DNA of 64,000 nt from Euglena gracilis (taxonomy: Eukaryota; Euglenida; Euglenophyceae; Euglenales), in NCBI GenBank assembly GCA_039621445.1, contig CP154956.1, positions 45,737,291 to 45,801,290 of the forward strand, read 5' to 3'. Below are positions 9,140 to 19,097 of the stretch, piece by piece. How positions within the stretch are numbered: the first letter of the stretch is position 1; each line of letters starts with the position of its first letter. The translations under genes and the position numbers were made by a program. The notes beneath the pieces were generated by a model. The model was not told the DNA's origin. It did not search any database and saw only the letters and a list, made by a program, of their open reading frames with translations.

Positions 9140-10600
9140 TTCACCCACAAATCACTGTAAAAAGCTCCAGGGATGGAGCCTGACAATGAGTAAACATGGT
9201 TATTGAGGACATTGGACAATATTGTGTTTCAAGGGGGGAATTGATATCGCAAGCCTTCAAATAAATTGCGGAAACACTGTGAAAATTGCAGAGGGGGAAA
9301 TATGGATTTCCGCAAAGAAAATTGCGGAAATTGCACTGCACACACATCTGCTGGAGGGGACTTTGACAATTTTTTACAATTTTTGCTATTTTGCAACATT
9401 GGTGAATGCCTTGGGCTGTTATTCACACTTTTTCCAAAAAAAGTCCAATTTTTGTTATGATTTTTGACTTTTGGAATTTTGGAACTTGCTGATTCAAGAA
9501 GTATGGAATTTGTTGGTTGGGGGGGGGGATCAGAAAATGGAAAAAAATGACGAAACCTTGATCTCAGGTAAAATCTGGTCCAAGAGGCAGGATGCAAACA
9601 TTTTTCTACGTAGAAAAATTCGAGCAAAATATCACACATCTAAAAATCACCACCTACCCTTAAAAACGGCGAACCAGCCAAGGGCACCCCCCAGTAAATG
9701 TTCAATGCTGAATTTCACCAGGAGGGGGGGGTCCGAGACCCCCCACCTCACTAAAAATTGGCCAAGAATGGGCTGTCTGATTGGCAGAAGTTGAAAGAGG
9801 AACAACAGAGGATGCAATACCAAGACATGCAGGGCAGGTTGCCGATGAGACATGGAAAGACGAGACGGCAGTTTCTCCCAGCGTTGATGCCAACTGATCA
9901 CGTACTCCCAAAGCCAATACTGCTAGTTCCTCATTAGGCAATCCATACACGCCCTCTGCTCCGTATCCAGTCATGCGGATACTGCATCGCAAGCACAACC
10001 CCAAAGTTAACCCCTTTACCAGCAGCTGGGCTTTGGTCACTGGCAAAGCACCAATGCCCAAGACATGGTTGGTCATCAATGGCTGCAGAAAATAACGTGA
10101 TTGGCTTCATCCAAAAAGGCAAAAGCCCCAGGTTTCGGAGATTTTGGAAAGAATCCGAATCAAACCATTTATTGTGCAATTCACCAACTAATACCCTGTG
10201 CCGCTTTTTTATTTGGCCAAAACTATTGCATAAGAAGTGCTTTGAAGAAATATCTGGATCGGGAAGGGTAAATAAAAAAGGGCACCCGGGCCTGGAGGCG
10301 CCGATCCACCAAAAAAGTCTGTACCATCAGGGGGGGCAGATGACCTAAAAAAAATGACCCCTCCCTTGCGGTGAAATTCACTGTTTGAAACTTCACCAGA
10401 AGGTGGAGTTTTCCTGACCCTGAACCCCCTCCCCCCCTCTGCACAACTCAACGGTTCACTTCACCGGTGAAGTTCACCACTAGGACACTTTTTCGACCAA
10501 ACATGCCAGCATGAAATTTTTGACAGGTTTTCAAAAATTCACGTTTGAGAGTGTTTGGAGACAGAGACACGTTTGAGACCACAAAATACAGGGCACGCGC
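9140..10600. other. No recognised gene; one unassigned open frame
   Basis: The minus strand has a 125-codon frame at 9,702-10,079 (MTGYGAEGVYGLPNEELAVL inside, with two CxxC pairs, LCLRC and TCPAC). It could be a zinc-binding fragment but matches nothing I know. Around 9,240-9,330 the word TTGCGGAAA recurs. Around 10,450-10,480 is the palindrome TTCACCGGTGAA. Confidence 0.4.
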
Positions 10601-10624
10601 AGGGTCCCACACTTTTTCTACACA

Positions 10625-10740
10625 CAAATTGTGGCTGAGCCCAGATTTCAGCCTGAAAACGTGTTCAGTAGGGGGGCCCCCAAAGGGGCCCCCCTACTGA
10701 ACACGTTTTCAGGCTGAAATCTGGGCTCAGCCACAATTTG
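10625..10740. repeat. Perfect 56-bp-arm hairpin next to PHD element 1
   Basis: The arms run 10,625-10,680 and 10,685-10,740 with a CAAA loop. The tip is GGGGGGCCCC/GGGGCCCCCC. The same hairpin, slightly altered at its tip, stands at 13,666-13,776 in the same place relative to the second PHD element, so it travels with the element. Confidence 0.9.
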
Positions 10741-10790
10741 TTTAAAAACGTGTTCAGAGCCCGCCAAATGCCTGCCCTGAAATTTGTGAT

Positions 10791-11231
10791 TACCATGCCC
10801 CCCCCCTTACTGTTCCCGTCCCGTGGCCCCCTTTTGGGTCCATGGGAACCGTAAGGGGGGGAACAGTAAGGGGGGGGACGAGCCCCCCCCCCCCTACTGT
10901 TCCCATGGGCCATCAACCAACCAACCAAGTTAGAGCCAAAAGGCCACCTAAAATGCCAAAATGAAGCTTTTTTGGTTTACATGCTTGAAAATTGCACCTC
11001 CACAACATCCATTTTGGCATTAGGTTGGATTTTGGTGGGATGGAAAGCAACGAAAACCAACCAAAAAAATCCCCCTTTTTGAATTGTGTTCCAAGAATCC
11101 TTTACAAAAAGTGCTATGACACTGTAACAGTCCCCCCAATGGGAACAGTACAGTAAGTCCCCATTGGGAACTTACTGTTCCCAATGGGAACAGTAAGGGG
11201 GGGGGGACAGTAAAGGGGGGGGGGCATGGTA
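10791..11231. mobile_element. TACCATG C-run element, TTACTGTTCCC family
   Basis: The ends are TACCATGCCCCCCCCC and GGGGGGGGGCATGGTA, each followed inward by TTACTGTTCCC or AGTAAAGGG words. The related PHD element lacks it: at 13,832 the empty site reads GTGGTCATGATTC where this one reads GTGAT, insertion, TGATTC. That makes the insertion younger than the split between the two PHD elements. Confidence 0.8.
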
Positions 11232-11373
11232 TGATTCACACAAGGGGTCAAAAACGCGAAAATGTGAAATTTGGACCCAAAAAAACGGCGCCCTAATCGA
11301 AAACGTGTCTGACCACAGATGCCCTAATGGAAAACGTGTCGCCCCCCCCCCCTTTTTCCGCAGCCCTCCCACT

Positions 11374-12366
11374 ATGGCTAAACGCACGGCAAACTTTGTG
11401 AATGGTCTTTTGCTACCTCCCCCTAGGACGGAACTGTTCCTGGCTGCTCTCGCGGTACCCCCCCCCCCCTTTATTGTCCCACCACCTGCCCCCGGGAGGC
11501 CCGACCGGAAAATAAAGGGGGGGGGGCAATAAAGGGGTACCAAAGGAATTTCATTGGCTGGGCCAAAAAAAACCCCCGTCGGCCGGGGCCCAGGGACAAT
11601 AAAGGGGGGGGAATAAAGGGGGGGGGTATACTAGCAAGATGCCAAGAAGCCGAAGGTTGACCCCCTTCATGGCACCTTGCTGGCACAGGGCAACACGAAG
11701 AAAAAGTCTGGCTCCGTAGGTGCAGAGCTTGCTGGTGTTGCCAACTGTTTGGAGTTCGCCAAACTGTGTCAACATCGGCAAGCCTCTTATCCTGAGCTGG
11801 ATGCTTTCTTTGTTACGTGGACCTCACCTAGCCTTCGGTCGCCACCTCGCCGTCCGTCACGCTGAAAACCGAGGACGACGACGACGGTGCAGCTACGGTG
11901 CGGAACGTTGCACGGTGGTCAACTTGGGCAAATTTTTGCGCCCCGCCAAGTGAGGAACACTCGGTCGAAAATCAGGACCTGACCGATGTTCTGTCTGTGT
12001 TTCCCGCCGCCGAGCAACGTTCCGCTCCTGCGGTCAGCAGCTCCGTAGTGCCTCCCTCCCCTGACCAACCCACTGTGCCACGTGCTGTGTCCCGACTGCC
12101 TATAAAACAGGACAAATGCAGTTTTTGTGGTGTTGCCATTCCCAAAAATCCAAATTGTGTGGAGCTGAACAAAGTCGTGTGTGACGCCTGCGGGTTGGCA
12201 TGTCATTTTCATTGCCAAGATTTGCGGCGGCCACCAAAGTATGGCTCTTTTTGTGTAAAAAAAAGTGTGCCGTGTTCTGTGATGTCCGCCACTCCGCGTC
12301 GGAGTGCTCCAAGGCAACGTCTAGCCTTCTGTTGTGTTGTAGTGCCCCCGACCCGCCTCACTCGTT
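11374..12366 (+). pseudogene. PHD-finger protein gene of TIR element, copy 1, frame-broken
   Basis: The likely start is the ATG at 11,374 (MAKRTANFVNGLL), shared with copy 2 at 14,079. After the insertion at 11,456-11,630 the same protein resumes as TLLAQGNTKKKSGSVGAEL and VANCLEFAKLCQHRQ in shifted frames. A frame at 11,898-12,366 holds a serine/proline-rich linker and a PHD-like cluster: CSFC, then about 15 residues, VVCDAC, GLAC, HFHC. That is the C-x2-C ... C-x2-C-x4-H-x2-C pattern of PHD fingers. The last pair is seen as WLF..C..KKC in a neighbouring frame, with frame slips in A- and T-runs. PHD fingers usually bind histone H3 tails. No transposase domain was found in this element. Confidence 0.65.
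11456..11630. mobile_element. C-run TIR element, TTTATTGTCC family, in PHD gene 1
   Basis: The element starts TACCCCCC, then TTTATTGTCCC, and ends AATAAAGGGGGGGGGTATA. The core CAAAGGAATTTCATTGGC and CCCCGTCGGCCGGGGCCCAG is shared with the copy at 23,203-23,381. It splits the PHD reading frame. Confidence 0.75.
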
Positions 12367-12579
12367 GAGGACCACCTCGGCCTCTCAACCGCTCGCCGAT
12401 TTTTCATGCTTTTTTTTGCTTCTTGCTCGGGGTTGCCACAAATGCCTTAATGGAAAACGTGCCTGACCAAAGATGCCCTAATGGAAAACGTGTCGTTGCC
12501 ACAAATGCCTGAATGGAAAACGTGTTCATGACCACGAATTTCAGGGCAGGCATTTGGCGGGCTGAACACGTTTTTAACA

Positions 12580-12860
12580 AAAAGTGTGGGCCCACACTTT
12601 TCTATAAGAAAAATCGGGGCCCGATCACGCTGGTGAGAAAACGGGGGGCGCTGATTTTTTCTTAAAACCGTTAATTCACGGGCTGCCTCACGTGAGAAAT
12701 CGGGGAACATTCACGGGTGAACTATAGTGCACCCGTGAACGGAGATGTGAACGGAATTGAAAAGGTAAAAAAAAGCTAGATTTCATGGGAAAACACAGAC
12801 AGCAGGGTAGGGCAATTAACCGTTATTATTGGGGTCAAGCGATTAACCATGGTTAACTGG
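12580..12860. repeat. Palindrome-rich flank, inverted copy at 23.4-23.6 kb
   Basis: The core is a palindrome, TTCACGGGTG-ACTATAGT-CACCCGTGAA, at 12,709-12,739. The phrases GGGCTGCCTCAC and ACAAAAAGTGTGGG reappear in inverted order at 23,420-23,620, near a similar CTATAG palindrome. At the right end, GCGATTAACCATGGTTAA joins the foldback composite. Confidence 0.55.
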
Positions 12861-13234
12861 GGGTCGCTGAGCTCTTATCCCTTTATGGGTAAGAGCGAAG
12901 CTTACCACTGGGGGAAAACCCCCCCGAACCCCCCCCCCCCTCGGGGCCACCAGGAGAACCGGCGGATTATCACCATGATCCCGGCCCCGTTCCCGAAATT
13001 TTTTTTTCAGTCGCGAGCGACTGGATTCCTAGTTTCCGAATCACCTGGGTTTGACCCCCAACTCCCCGCCAGGCCCGAGTTATTCACGCGCGAAGGGGTC
13101 CAAACTGGGTAGGATTGGCCAACCCCCCTTTTTAAGCCCCCCCCCCTTTGGACGGCCAAAAATGTCAATTTTCAAAATATCTCCAAAATGAAGCAAAATC
13201 AAAGGAAATGTCCGGAGACCTAATTTGAAGCCAG

Positions 13235-13655
13235 CGCCCCGTTTTGGACGGGTCATAACCGGGTCAAAAAAGTCGAAAAAAATCGAAAAATTTTTGATGT
13301 TTTTTGGCCTCCCGGACCCGGAAAAACTGTTTTTGAGCCGAAAACGAGCGTTTTTCGACCCGCCAGCGCCCCGTTTTGGGCCGCCCACCCATTGACTTTG
13401 GGTCAAAACCGGGTCAAAAAAGTCGAAAAAAATCGAAAAAAAATTTTTGGCCCGAACCGATGTTTTTTGGCCTCCCGGACCCGGAAAAACTGTTTTTGAG
13501 CCGAAAACGAGCGTTTTTCGACCCGCCAGCGCCCCGTTTTGGGCCGCCGACCCATTGACTTTGGGTCATAACCGGGTCAAAAAAGTCCAAAAAAATCGAA
13601 AAAATTTTTTGGCCCGAAACGATGTTTTTTGGCCTCCCGGACCCGGAAAAACTGT
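13235..13655. repeat. 163-bp satellite, about 2.5 units
   Basis: Units share the words AACGAGCGTTTTTCGACCCG, CGCCCCGTTTTGGGCCGCC and CGGGTCAAAAAAGTCGAAAA. The period is about 163 bp where measured at 39.9-40.3 kb and 42.7-43.1 kb. 163 is not a multiple of three, so the long frames on both strands are artefacts. Confidence 0.85.
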
Positions 13656-13665
13656 TTTCTATACA

Positions 13666-13776
13666 CAAATTGTGGCTGAGCCCAGATTTCAGCCTGAAAA
13701 CGTGTTCAGCCAGGGGCCCCCGAAGGGGGCCCCTGAACACGTTTTCAGGCTGAAATCTGGGCTCAGCCACAATTTG
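13666..13776. repeat. Hairpin next to PHD element 2
   Basis: Same stem as at 10,625-10,740, with the tip changed to GGGGCCCCCGAAGGGGGCCCC. It stands directly before the left TTAA of the second PHD element. Confidence 0.85.
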
Positions 13777-14078
13777 TTTAAAAACGTTTTCAGAGCCCGC
13801 CAAATGCCTGCCCTGAAATTCGTGGTCATGATTCACGCAAGGGGTCAAAAACGCCAATTTGTGAAATTCGGACCAAAAAACGGCGCCCTCACTGAAAACG
13901 TGCCTGAACCCGGATGCCTTCACTGAAAACGTGTCATTGACACAAATGCCCTCACTGAAAACGTGCCTGAACCCGGATGCCTTCACTGAAAACGTGTCAT
14001 TGCCACAAATGCCCTCACTGAAAACGTGTCCCCCCCCCCTTTTTTTCTTTTTTTCTTTTTTCCCGCAGCCCTGCCAAT

Positions 14079-14930
14079 ATGGCCAAACGCACGGCAAACT
14101 TTGTGAATGGTCTTTTGCCACCTCCCCCTAGGACGGACCCCATTCATGGCACCTTGCTGGCACAGGGCAACACAAAGAAAAAGTCCGGCTCCGTAGGTGC
14201 AGAGCTTGCTGCTGTTGCCAACTGTTTGGAGTTCGCCAAACTGTGTCAACATCGGCAAGCCTGTTATCCTGAGCTGGATGCTTTCTTTGTTGCCTGGACG
14301 GGATGGGAGCTGGAACCCAGCCTGTTGTTCGATGAGGCGAGCGTCATCGAACAGTGTGTGGTCCCCTGACCAACCCCCTGTGCCTCGTGCTGTGTCCCGA
14401 CTGCCAATAAAACACGAGAAATGTGGTTTTTGTGGTGTTTCCATTCCCAAAAATCCAAATTGTGTGGAGCTGAACAAAGTTGTCTGTGACGCCAAACAAA
14501 CAAAGTTGTCTGTGAACAAAGTTGTCTGTGATTGACATATCATTTTCATTGCCAAGATTTGGAAAAAGAGCCAAAGTATGGCTCTTTTGTGTCAAGAAAC
14601 TGTGTTCGGGCCAAGACTTAGGGGGAGCCCAGGGGCGGGGACCGCGACGCCGAAGGCGCCGCGGTCGCCCCTGGCCCCCCCTAAAACCTTGGCCCAAAAC
14701 ACTGTTCTTGTTTGAAACCGTGTTTTGGGCGAAGACTTAAGACTTTTAAAGTCTCGAAATCGGCCCAAACACGGTTTCTTTGTGTAAAGCATGTCGTGTG
14801 CCGTGATGTCCGCCACTCTGTTTCGTTGTGCTCTAAGGCAACCTAGCCTTCTGTTGTGTTGTAGAGTGCCCCCGACCCGCCTCACTCGTTGAGGACCACC
14901 CGGCCTCGCAACCACACGCCGATTTTTCAT
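14079..14930 (+). pseudogene. PHD-finger protein gene of TIR element, copy 2, broken
   Basis: The ATG at 14,079 opens MAKRTANFVNGLLPPPPRTD and reads through GNTKKKSGSVGAELAAVANC and CYPELDAFFVAWTGW before a frame break near 14,369. The zinc finger reads CGFCGVSIPKNPNC then NKVVCDA in a second frame, but a short local duplication (AACAAAGTTGTCTGTGA, repeated near 14,473-14,535) destroys the second half. The end of the gene is split by a 186-bp insertion at 14,593-14,778. The surviving N-terminus is more intact than in copy 1. Confidence 0.65.
14593..14778. mobile_element. Double-hairpin MITE with 7-bp target duplication
   Basis: It starts CAAGAAACTGTGTTCGGGCC and ends GGCCCAAACACGGTTTC, and its core is a GC-rich palindrome around GGCGCCGAAGGCGCC. 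TTTGTGT occurs immediately on both sides (14,586-14,592 and 14,779-14,785) but only once at the matching site in PHD gene 1 (12,249-12,255). Other copies lie at 20,830-21,014 and 27,312-27,496. Confidence 0.8.
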
Positions 14931-15166
14931 GATAGTGTTTTTTGCTTTTTACTCAGGGTTGCCACAGATGCCCTCACTGAAAACGTGCCTGAACCCGGAT
15001 GCCTTCACTGAAAACGTGTCATTGACACAAATGCCCTCATTGAAAACGTGCCTGAACCCGGATGCCTTCACTGAAAACGTGTCATTGCCACAAATGCCCT
15101 CATTGAAAACGTGTTCATGACCACGAATTTCAGGGCAGGCATTTGGCGGGCTGAACACGTTTTTAA

Positions 15167-15625
15167 GCCGAAAACGAGCGTTTTTCGACCCGCCAGCGCC
15201 CCGTTTGGGACCGCCGACCCATTGACTTTTGGGTCAAAACCGGGTCAAAAAAGTCGAAAAAAATCGAAAAATTTTTTTTGCCCGAAACGATGTTTTTTGG
15301 CCTCCCGACCCAAAAAAACTGTTTTTAAGCCGAAAACGAGCGTTTTTCGACCCGCCAGCGCCCCGTTTGGGACCGCCGACCCATTGACTTTTGGGTCAAA
15401 ACCGGGTCAAAAAAGTCGAAAAAAATCGAAAATTTTTTTTTGCCCGAAACGATGTTTTTTGGCCTCCCGACCCAAAAAAACTGTTTTTGAGCCGAAAACG
15501 AGCGTTTTTCGACCCGCCAGCGCCCCGTTTTGGACCGCCGACCCATTGACTTTGGGTCAAAACCGGGCCAAAAAAGTCCAAAAAAATCGAAAAAAATTTT
15601 TTTTGCCCGAAACGATGTTTGTTTT
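15167..15625. repeat. 163-bp satellite, about 3 units
   Basis: This is the right half of the array cut by PHD element 2, with slightly shorter words (GACCCAAAAAAACTG). It ends at a junction to the GAGCTC-rich terminal block. Confidence 0.85.
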
Positions 15626-15629
15626 GCAC

Positions 15630-15745
15630 AAAACACATGGATTTCAGGCAAAAGAGCTCCATGGAGTGGGCCGGTATGTATGGAGAGGTCAATGAAGGGG
15701 TGTGTGCGCGCTTATTAAGAGCTCAGCACTATTCAAAACCTGGTT
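15630..15745. repeat. GAGCTC terminal block, copy 1
   Basis: The order is AAAGAGCTCCATGGAGTGGG, TATGTATGGAGAGGTCAATG, TGCGCGCTTA and then GAGCTCAGCACTATTCAAAA, ending CCTGGT. The block recurs, often at the outer edge of satellite arrays, at 26,285-26,400 (inverted), 37,597-37,645 (inverted), 43,145-43,300 and 45,580-45,735. Confidence 0.75.
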
Positions 15746-16120
15746 TTGACCGTTTTTGGGGGTTCCCGGGGCCTGGTTGCGCGATTTTGGGCCAGTTTTG
15801 GGTAAAAAAACCTGGCCCAAAATTCGGGGACCCCACCGGGCGGCGTCAGGGCGGCTGGGCAAGGGGGGGTCGGGTGGCAGGTCGGGACCGAAAATTTTGA
15901 ATTTTTTTTTCGCTCAAAAACACTTTTTTTCACTTCAGAACATCAAAAAAAGTGTTTTTGAGCGAAAAAAATTTTTCCGACCCGGACCCTTCCCCCTGCC
16001 CCCCCCCCCTGGCTGGGGCCCGCCCCACTGGCCGGTGGACTTAGCCATTTTTGGGTTAAAAAGTCGAAAAAATTCAAAAAAAATTTTGCCCAAAACCATG
16101 ATTTTTGACCTCCCGCACCC
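15745..16120. repeat. CCCGGGG repeat with 28-bp-arm hairpin
   Basis: A hairpin at 15,910-15,970 has arms CGCTCAAAAACACTTTTTTT and its complement around a CACTTCAGAACATC loop. The same block, including the GGGGTCGGGTGGCAGGTCGG lead, recurs at 41,840-42,140. Confidence 0.7.
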
Positions 16121-16437
16121 GAAAAAAGTGTTTTCGAGCCAAAAATGAGCGTTTTTCGACCCGCCAGCGCCCCGTTTTGGGCCGCCAACCCATTGACTTT
16201 GGGTCAAACCCGGGTCGAAAAAGTCGAAAAAATCGAAAAACATTTTTGCCCCAAAACGATGTTTTTTAGCCTCCCGGACCCGGAAAGCCTGTGTTTGAGC
16301 CGAAAATGAGCGTTTTTCGACCCGCCAGCGCCCCGTTTTGGGCCACCAACCCATGACTTTGGGTCAAAACCGGTCAAAAAAGTCAAAAAAAATCGAAAAT
16401 TTTTTTTGCCCCAAAACGATGTTTTTTGGCCTCCGGG
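16120..16437. repeat. 163-bp satellite, about 2 units
   Basis: Diverged units with GCCGCCAACCCATTGACTTT and GTCGAAAAAGTCGAAAAAAT. They end at the right terminal block of the 12.9-16.7 kb composite. Confidence 0.8.
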
Positions 16438-16482
16438 GTCAGGGGGGGTCTCCAACCCCGGTGGTAAGCTTCGCTCTTACCA

Positions 16483-16692
16483 CCCCCCCCTTTATTTGAC
16501 CCCCCCCCCTTAATTGAGCATTTGGGTCCGGGGAAATTTTTTTTTCATGCGCCGAAGGCGCCGAAAATTTTTTTTTGCCCTATTTCTAAAGGAATTTTTG
16601 ACCCCCCCCCTTATTTGACCCCCCCCCTTATTTGAGCATTTGGGGGGTCCGTTGGCCCGTGGGTGTGCTCAAATAAAGGGGGGGGGTGGTAA
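16483..16692. mobile_element. C-run TIR element, TTTATTTGACC family
   Basis: The ends are TACCACCCCCCCC and GGGGGGGGGTGGTA, each with TTTATTTGA or TCAAATAAA inside. It has split the palindromic terminal block of the composite exactly at a TA: the intact block elsewhere reads GCTCTTACCCATAAAGGG. A related fragment is at 22,510-22,578. Confidence 0.75.
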
Positions 16693-17059
16693 AGAGATAA
16701 GAGCTCAGCGACCAGGGTGTGACGTAGAGCTGAGCTCTTTGGGAGACCACCACGGCCCGGCCCGGGTAAAACGCTCATTTTTCGCTCAAAAACAGTTTTT
16801 CTGGGTCAGGCCCGCCCCCCCCTGCCCGCCCCCCCCCCCCCCCCCGCCCCCCGCCCCCACCTGAGTAGGTCCGGGCCCCCGAGGATTATCGATGTGATTG
16901 GATTTGCGGACCCGAAAAGTTAATAGCCTATAGGTTAGGAAAGGATTTCTAGTTTCTAACGAGCCCTCATTTTGCCCACAACTCCCCGCCAGTCCGGAGA
17001 TATGGTCCGAGCAAAAAAGTTGTCTACTGTTTTTTTTCCAAAGAAATTTTGTTGGACCG

Positions 17060-17720
17060 GCAACAGGGGTCATTTTTGGGGTCAAAAAATCGAAAAATTC
17101 AAAATATCTCGAAAACGCTGGGGAATTGAGAAAAAGTAAAGAGTACCTCATTCCACAACTTTGGGACGCCCTACCCACCGGTATGCGCGGTTTGGGCCAA
17201 CTCCCCGCCTGGCCCGAGATATGGCCGTTTTGTGGTTTCGCCAGGGGAGACTCTGCCAAAAACGGGTCATTTTTGGGGTCAAAAAATCGAAAAATTCAAA
17301 ATATCTCGAAAACGCTGGGGAGTTGAGAAAAAGTAAAGAGGACCTCATTCCACAACTTTGGGACGCTCTACCCACCGGTATGCGCGGTTTGGGCCAACTC
17401 CCCGCCTGGGCCGAGATATGGCCGTTTTGTGGTTTCGCCAGGGGGGGACTCTGCCAAAAACGGGTCATTTTTGGGGTCAAAAAATCGAAAAATTCAAAAT
17501 ATCTCGAAAACGCTGGGGAGTTGAGAAAAAGTAAAGAGGACCTCGTTCCACAACTTTGGGACGCCCTACCCACCGGTATGCGCGGTTTGGGCCAACTCCC
17601 CGCCTGGGCCGAGATACGGCTGTTTTGGGGTTTCGCCATGGGGGACTGCCATTTGGAGCCCAAAACAGGCCAAAAAACCAGTTTTTGCAAAATATCTCCA
17701 AAATGGTGGGGAGTTGAATA
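17060..17720. repeat. 197-bp tandem repeat, about 3.5 units
   Basis: The word GGGCCAACTCCCCGCCTGG falls at 17,194, 17,391 and 17,589, giving a period of 197-198 bp. Each unit contains CGAGATATGGCCGTTTTGTG and TCAAAATATCTCGAAAACGC. The same words occur singly in the arms of the foldback element at 34.3-37.6 kb. Confidence 0.85.
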
Positions 17721-17864
17721 AAATGCCCGGAGACCTAATTTGAAGCCCTTTGTACGCCCTATCTACTGGTATGTTGATTTCCCCGCAACTCCCCGCCTGG
17801 CCCGAGATACGGCCGTTTTTTTTTTGGTCCAAATGGCCGTTTTGTACATTTTTCCCACTGTCCG

Positions 17865-18150
17865 ACTTAGCCGTTTTCGGCCAAAAAAAGTCCAAAAAAA
17901 TCGAAAAAAATTTCTTCGCCTAAAACCATGTTTTTTGGCCTCCTGGACCCTCCAAAAGTGTTTTTGAGCCGAAAATGAGCGTTTTTCGACCGCCAGTACC
18001 CCGTTTTGGGCCGCCAACCCATTGACTTTGGTCAAAACCGGGCCAAAAAAGTCGAAAAAAATCGAAAAATTCTTTTGCCCAAAACGATGTTTTTTGGCCT
18101 CCCTGACCCAGAAAACCTGTTTTTGAGCCAAAAATGAGCGTTTTTCCCGG
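17865..18150. repeat. 163-bp satellite, about 1.7 units
   Basis: These units form the right part of the 16.7-18.2 kb element and run directly into its right TIR. Confidence 0.75.
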
Positions 18151-18199
18151 GCCGGGCCTGGGTGCTCTTCCAAAGAGCTCAGCTCTACGTCACACCTGG

Positions 18200-19090
18200 T
18201 CAACAAGCGATTAACCAATTTTCGATTAACTGTGCCTTTCCCTCGATTAATCTCGATTAACCGCCACAAAAAAATTCAAAGTGTCCCCACCCTTGAGTGG
18301 TGTTGTGCACCTTGCCAAATTGGTGCCTGAAAACATCATCCCCAAACCAGAGCTTAGACTCTCATTCATTGGGGGGTCGGCACACCCTCCCCCCCCCTCA
18401 CCGACCCCCTCGCCACGCCATTTTACCACCCCTCCCCCCCCCCCTTTTCAGACACCCTCGCCACGCCATGTCAGCCGCGCCAAAGAAAATTTTCTTGGAA
18501 AACCCCCGCGCACCCCCCCCCCCATCCGGGACCCCCTCGCCACGCCAAAAACCCCCCTCCCCCCCCCCTAGCCGGACGGCTCGCCATGGCGTGCTGACCC
18601 CCCATTGGATGAATCATGCCAAACAAACGAAAAAAAAAATGAAAAACACACGGATCTCCGTTGCCGAGTCTAATGGGTCAGATAGCCAAGTTGGCGTAAA
18701 TTCATTCGCACAAACATGAGCGCATCAACGGAGCAATCACTTAGGCGATTGCGCAATGCGCAATCACTGGGGCCCTCCCCCGAAGGGTTATGTTCGGCGT
18801 TGCAGTTGAAAATTGCCTCTTTTCAAAAAGGGAGCTTCAATTACCCACACAACGAGGTCCATCCCCCACCCTGTGTCCAAGTCCCCAAAGGGTAGAGAAA
18901 TGTTCCCAAACCCAAGACATCTTTGATTTCTGTATAAAAAAAAGATGATTAACTGGGGGGGGGGCACAAGCGATTAACCGTTTTTCGATTAACCATGGTT
19001 AATTGTCCCCCCCACAAACGATCGATTAACTGGGGGGGTCACAAGCGATTAACCGTTTTTCGATTAACCATCCAACCCTGCAGACGGATA
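18200..19090. repeat. GATTAACC repeats and C-rich CTCGCCACGCC block
   Basis: The word GCGATTAACC, often followed by TTTTTCGATTAACCATGG, recurs at about 18,208, 18,970 and 19,046, and once at 12,838. From 18,370 to 18,600 is a C-run block with repeated CCCCCTCGCCACGCCA, related to blocks at 30,965-31,212 and 47,830-47,945. At 18,745 is GCGATTGCGCAATGCGCAATC-like palindromic text. No gene seen. Confidence 0.6.
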
Positions 19091-19097
19091 CCACAAG

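Larger units (their letters stand above)
10746..12573 (+). mobile_element. PHD-bearing TIR element, copy 1
   Basis: The ends are AAACGTGTTCAG and CTGAACACGTTT, continuing as a TIR of about 45 bp that contains CCGCCAAATGCCTGCCCTGA. TTAA flanks both ends (10,742-10,745 and 12,574-12,577), which suits a TTAA or TA target duplication. Inside each end are direct copies of a word like TGCCCTAATGGAAAACGTG. The element carries a PHD-finger gene and has two later insertions, at 10,791-11,231 and 11,456-11,630. Copy 2 is at 13,782-15,162. Confidence 0.8.
13782..15162 (+). mobile_element. PHD-bearing TIR element, copy 2
   Basis: It has the same 45-bp TIR and TTAA flanks as copy 1 (13,778-13,781 and 15,163-15,166). 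Inside both ends are direct arrays of the word CTCACTGAAAACGTG alternating with CGGATGCCTTCACTG, at 13,889-14,030 and 14,965-15,116. The element sits in a unit of the 163-bp satellite. Confidence 0.8.
12857..16711. mobile_element. Foldback composite with satellite core, heavily nested
   Basis: The left end is GGGTCGCTGAGCTCTTATCC followed by AAGAGCGAAGCTTACCA. The right end is its complement, at 16,465-16,711, split by a later TA-targeted element. Between them lie about 370 bp shared with the element at 34.3-37.6 kb (including CTCCCCGCCAGGCCCGAG), then units of the 163-bp satellite. PHD element 2 with its hairpin has inserted in a satellite unit at 13,659-15,166. Confidence 0.65.
16711..18200. 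mobile_element. 1.5-kb TIR element, ACCAGGTGTGACG family
   Basis: TIRs of about 90 bp start ACCAGGGTGTGACGTAGAGC on the left and are mirrored on the right by GCTCTACGTCACACCTGGT. They share TGAGCTCTTTGG and continue into satellite-like words (AAACGCTCATTTTTCGCTCA). The core is a tandem repeat of about 197 bp. No transposase-like frame. Confidence 0.75.

Noticed and set aside
13889-15116. Direct subterminal arrays in PHD element 2 as LTRs
   Set aside because: They lie inside inverted ends, are short word arrays and not terminal repeats, and no retroelement protein is present.
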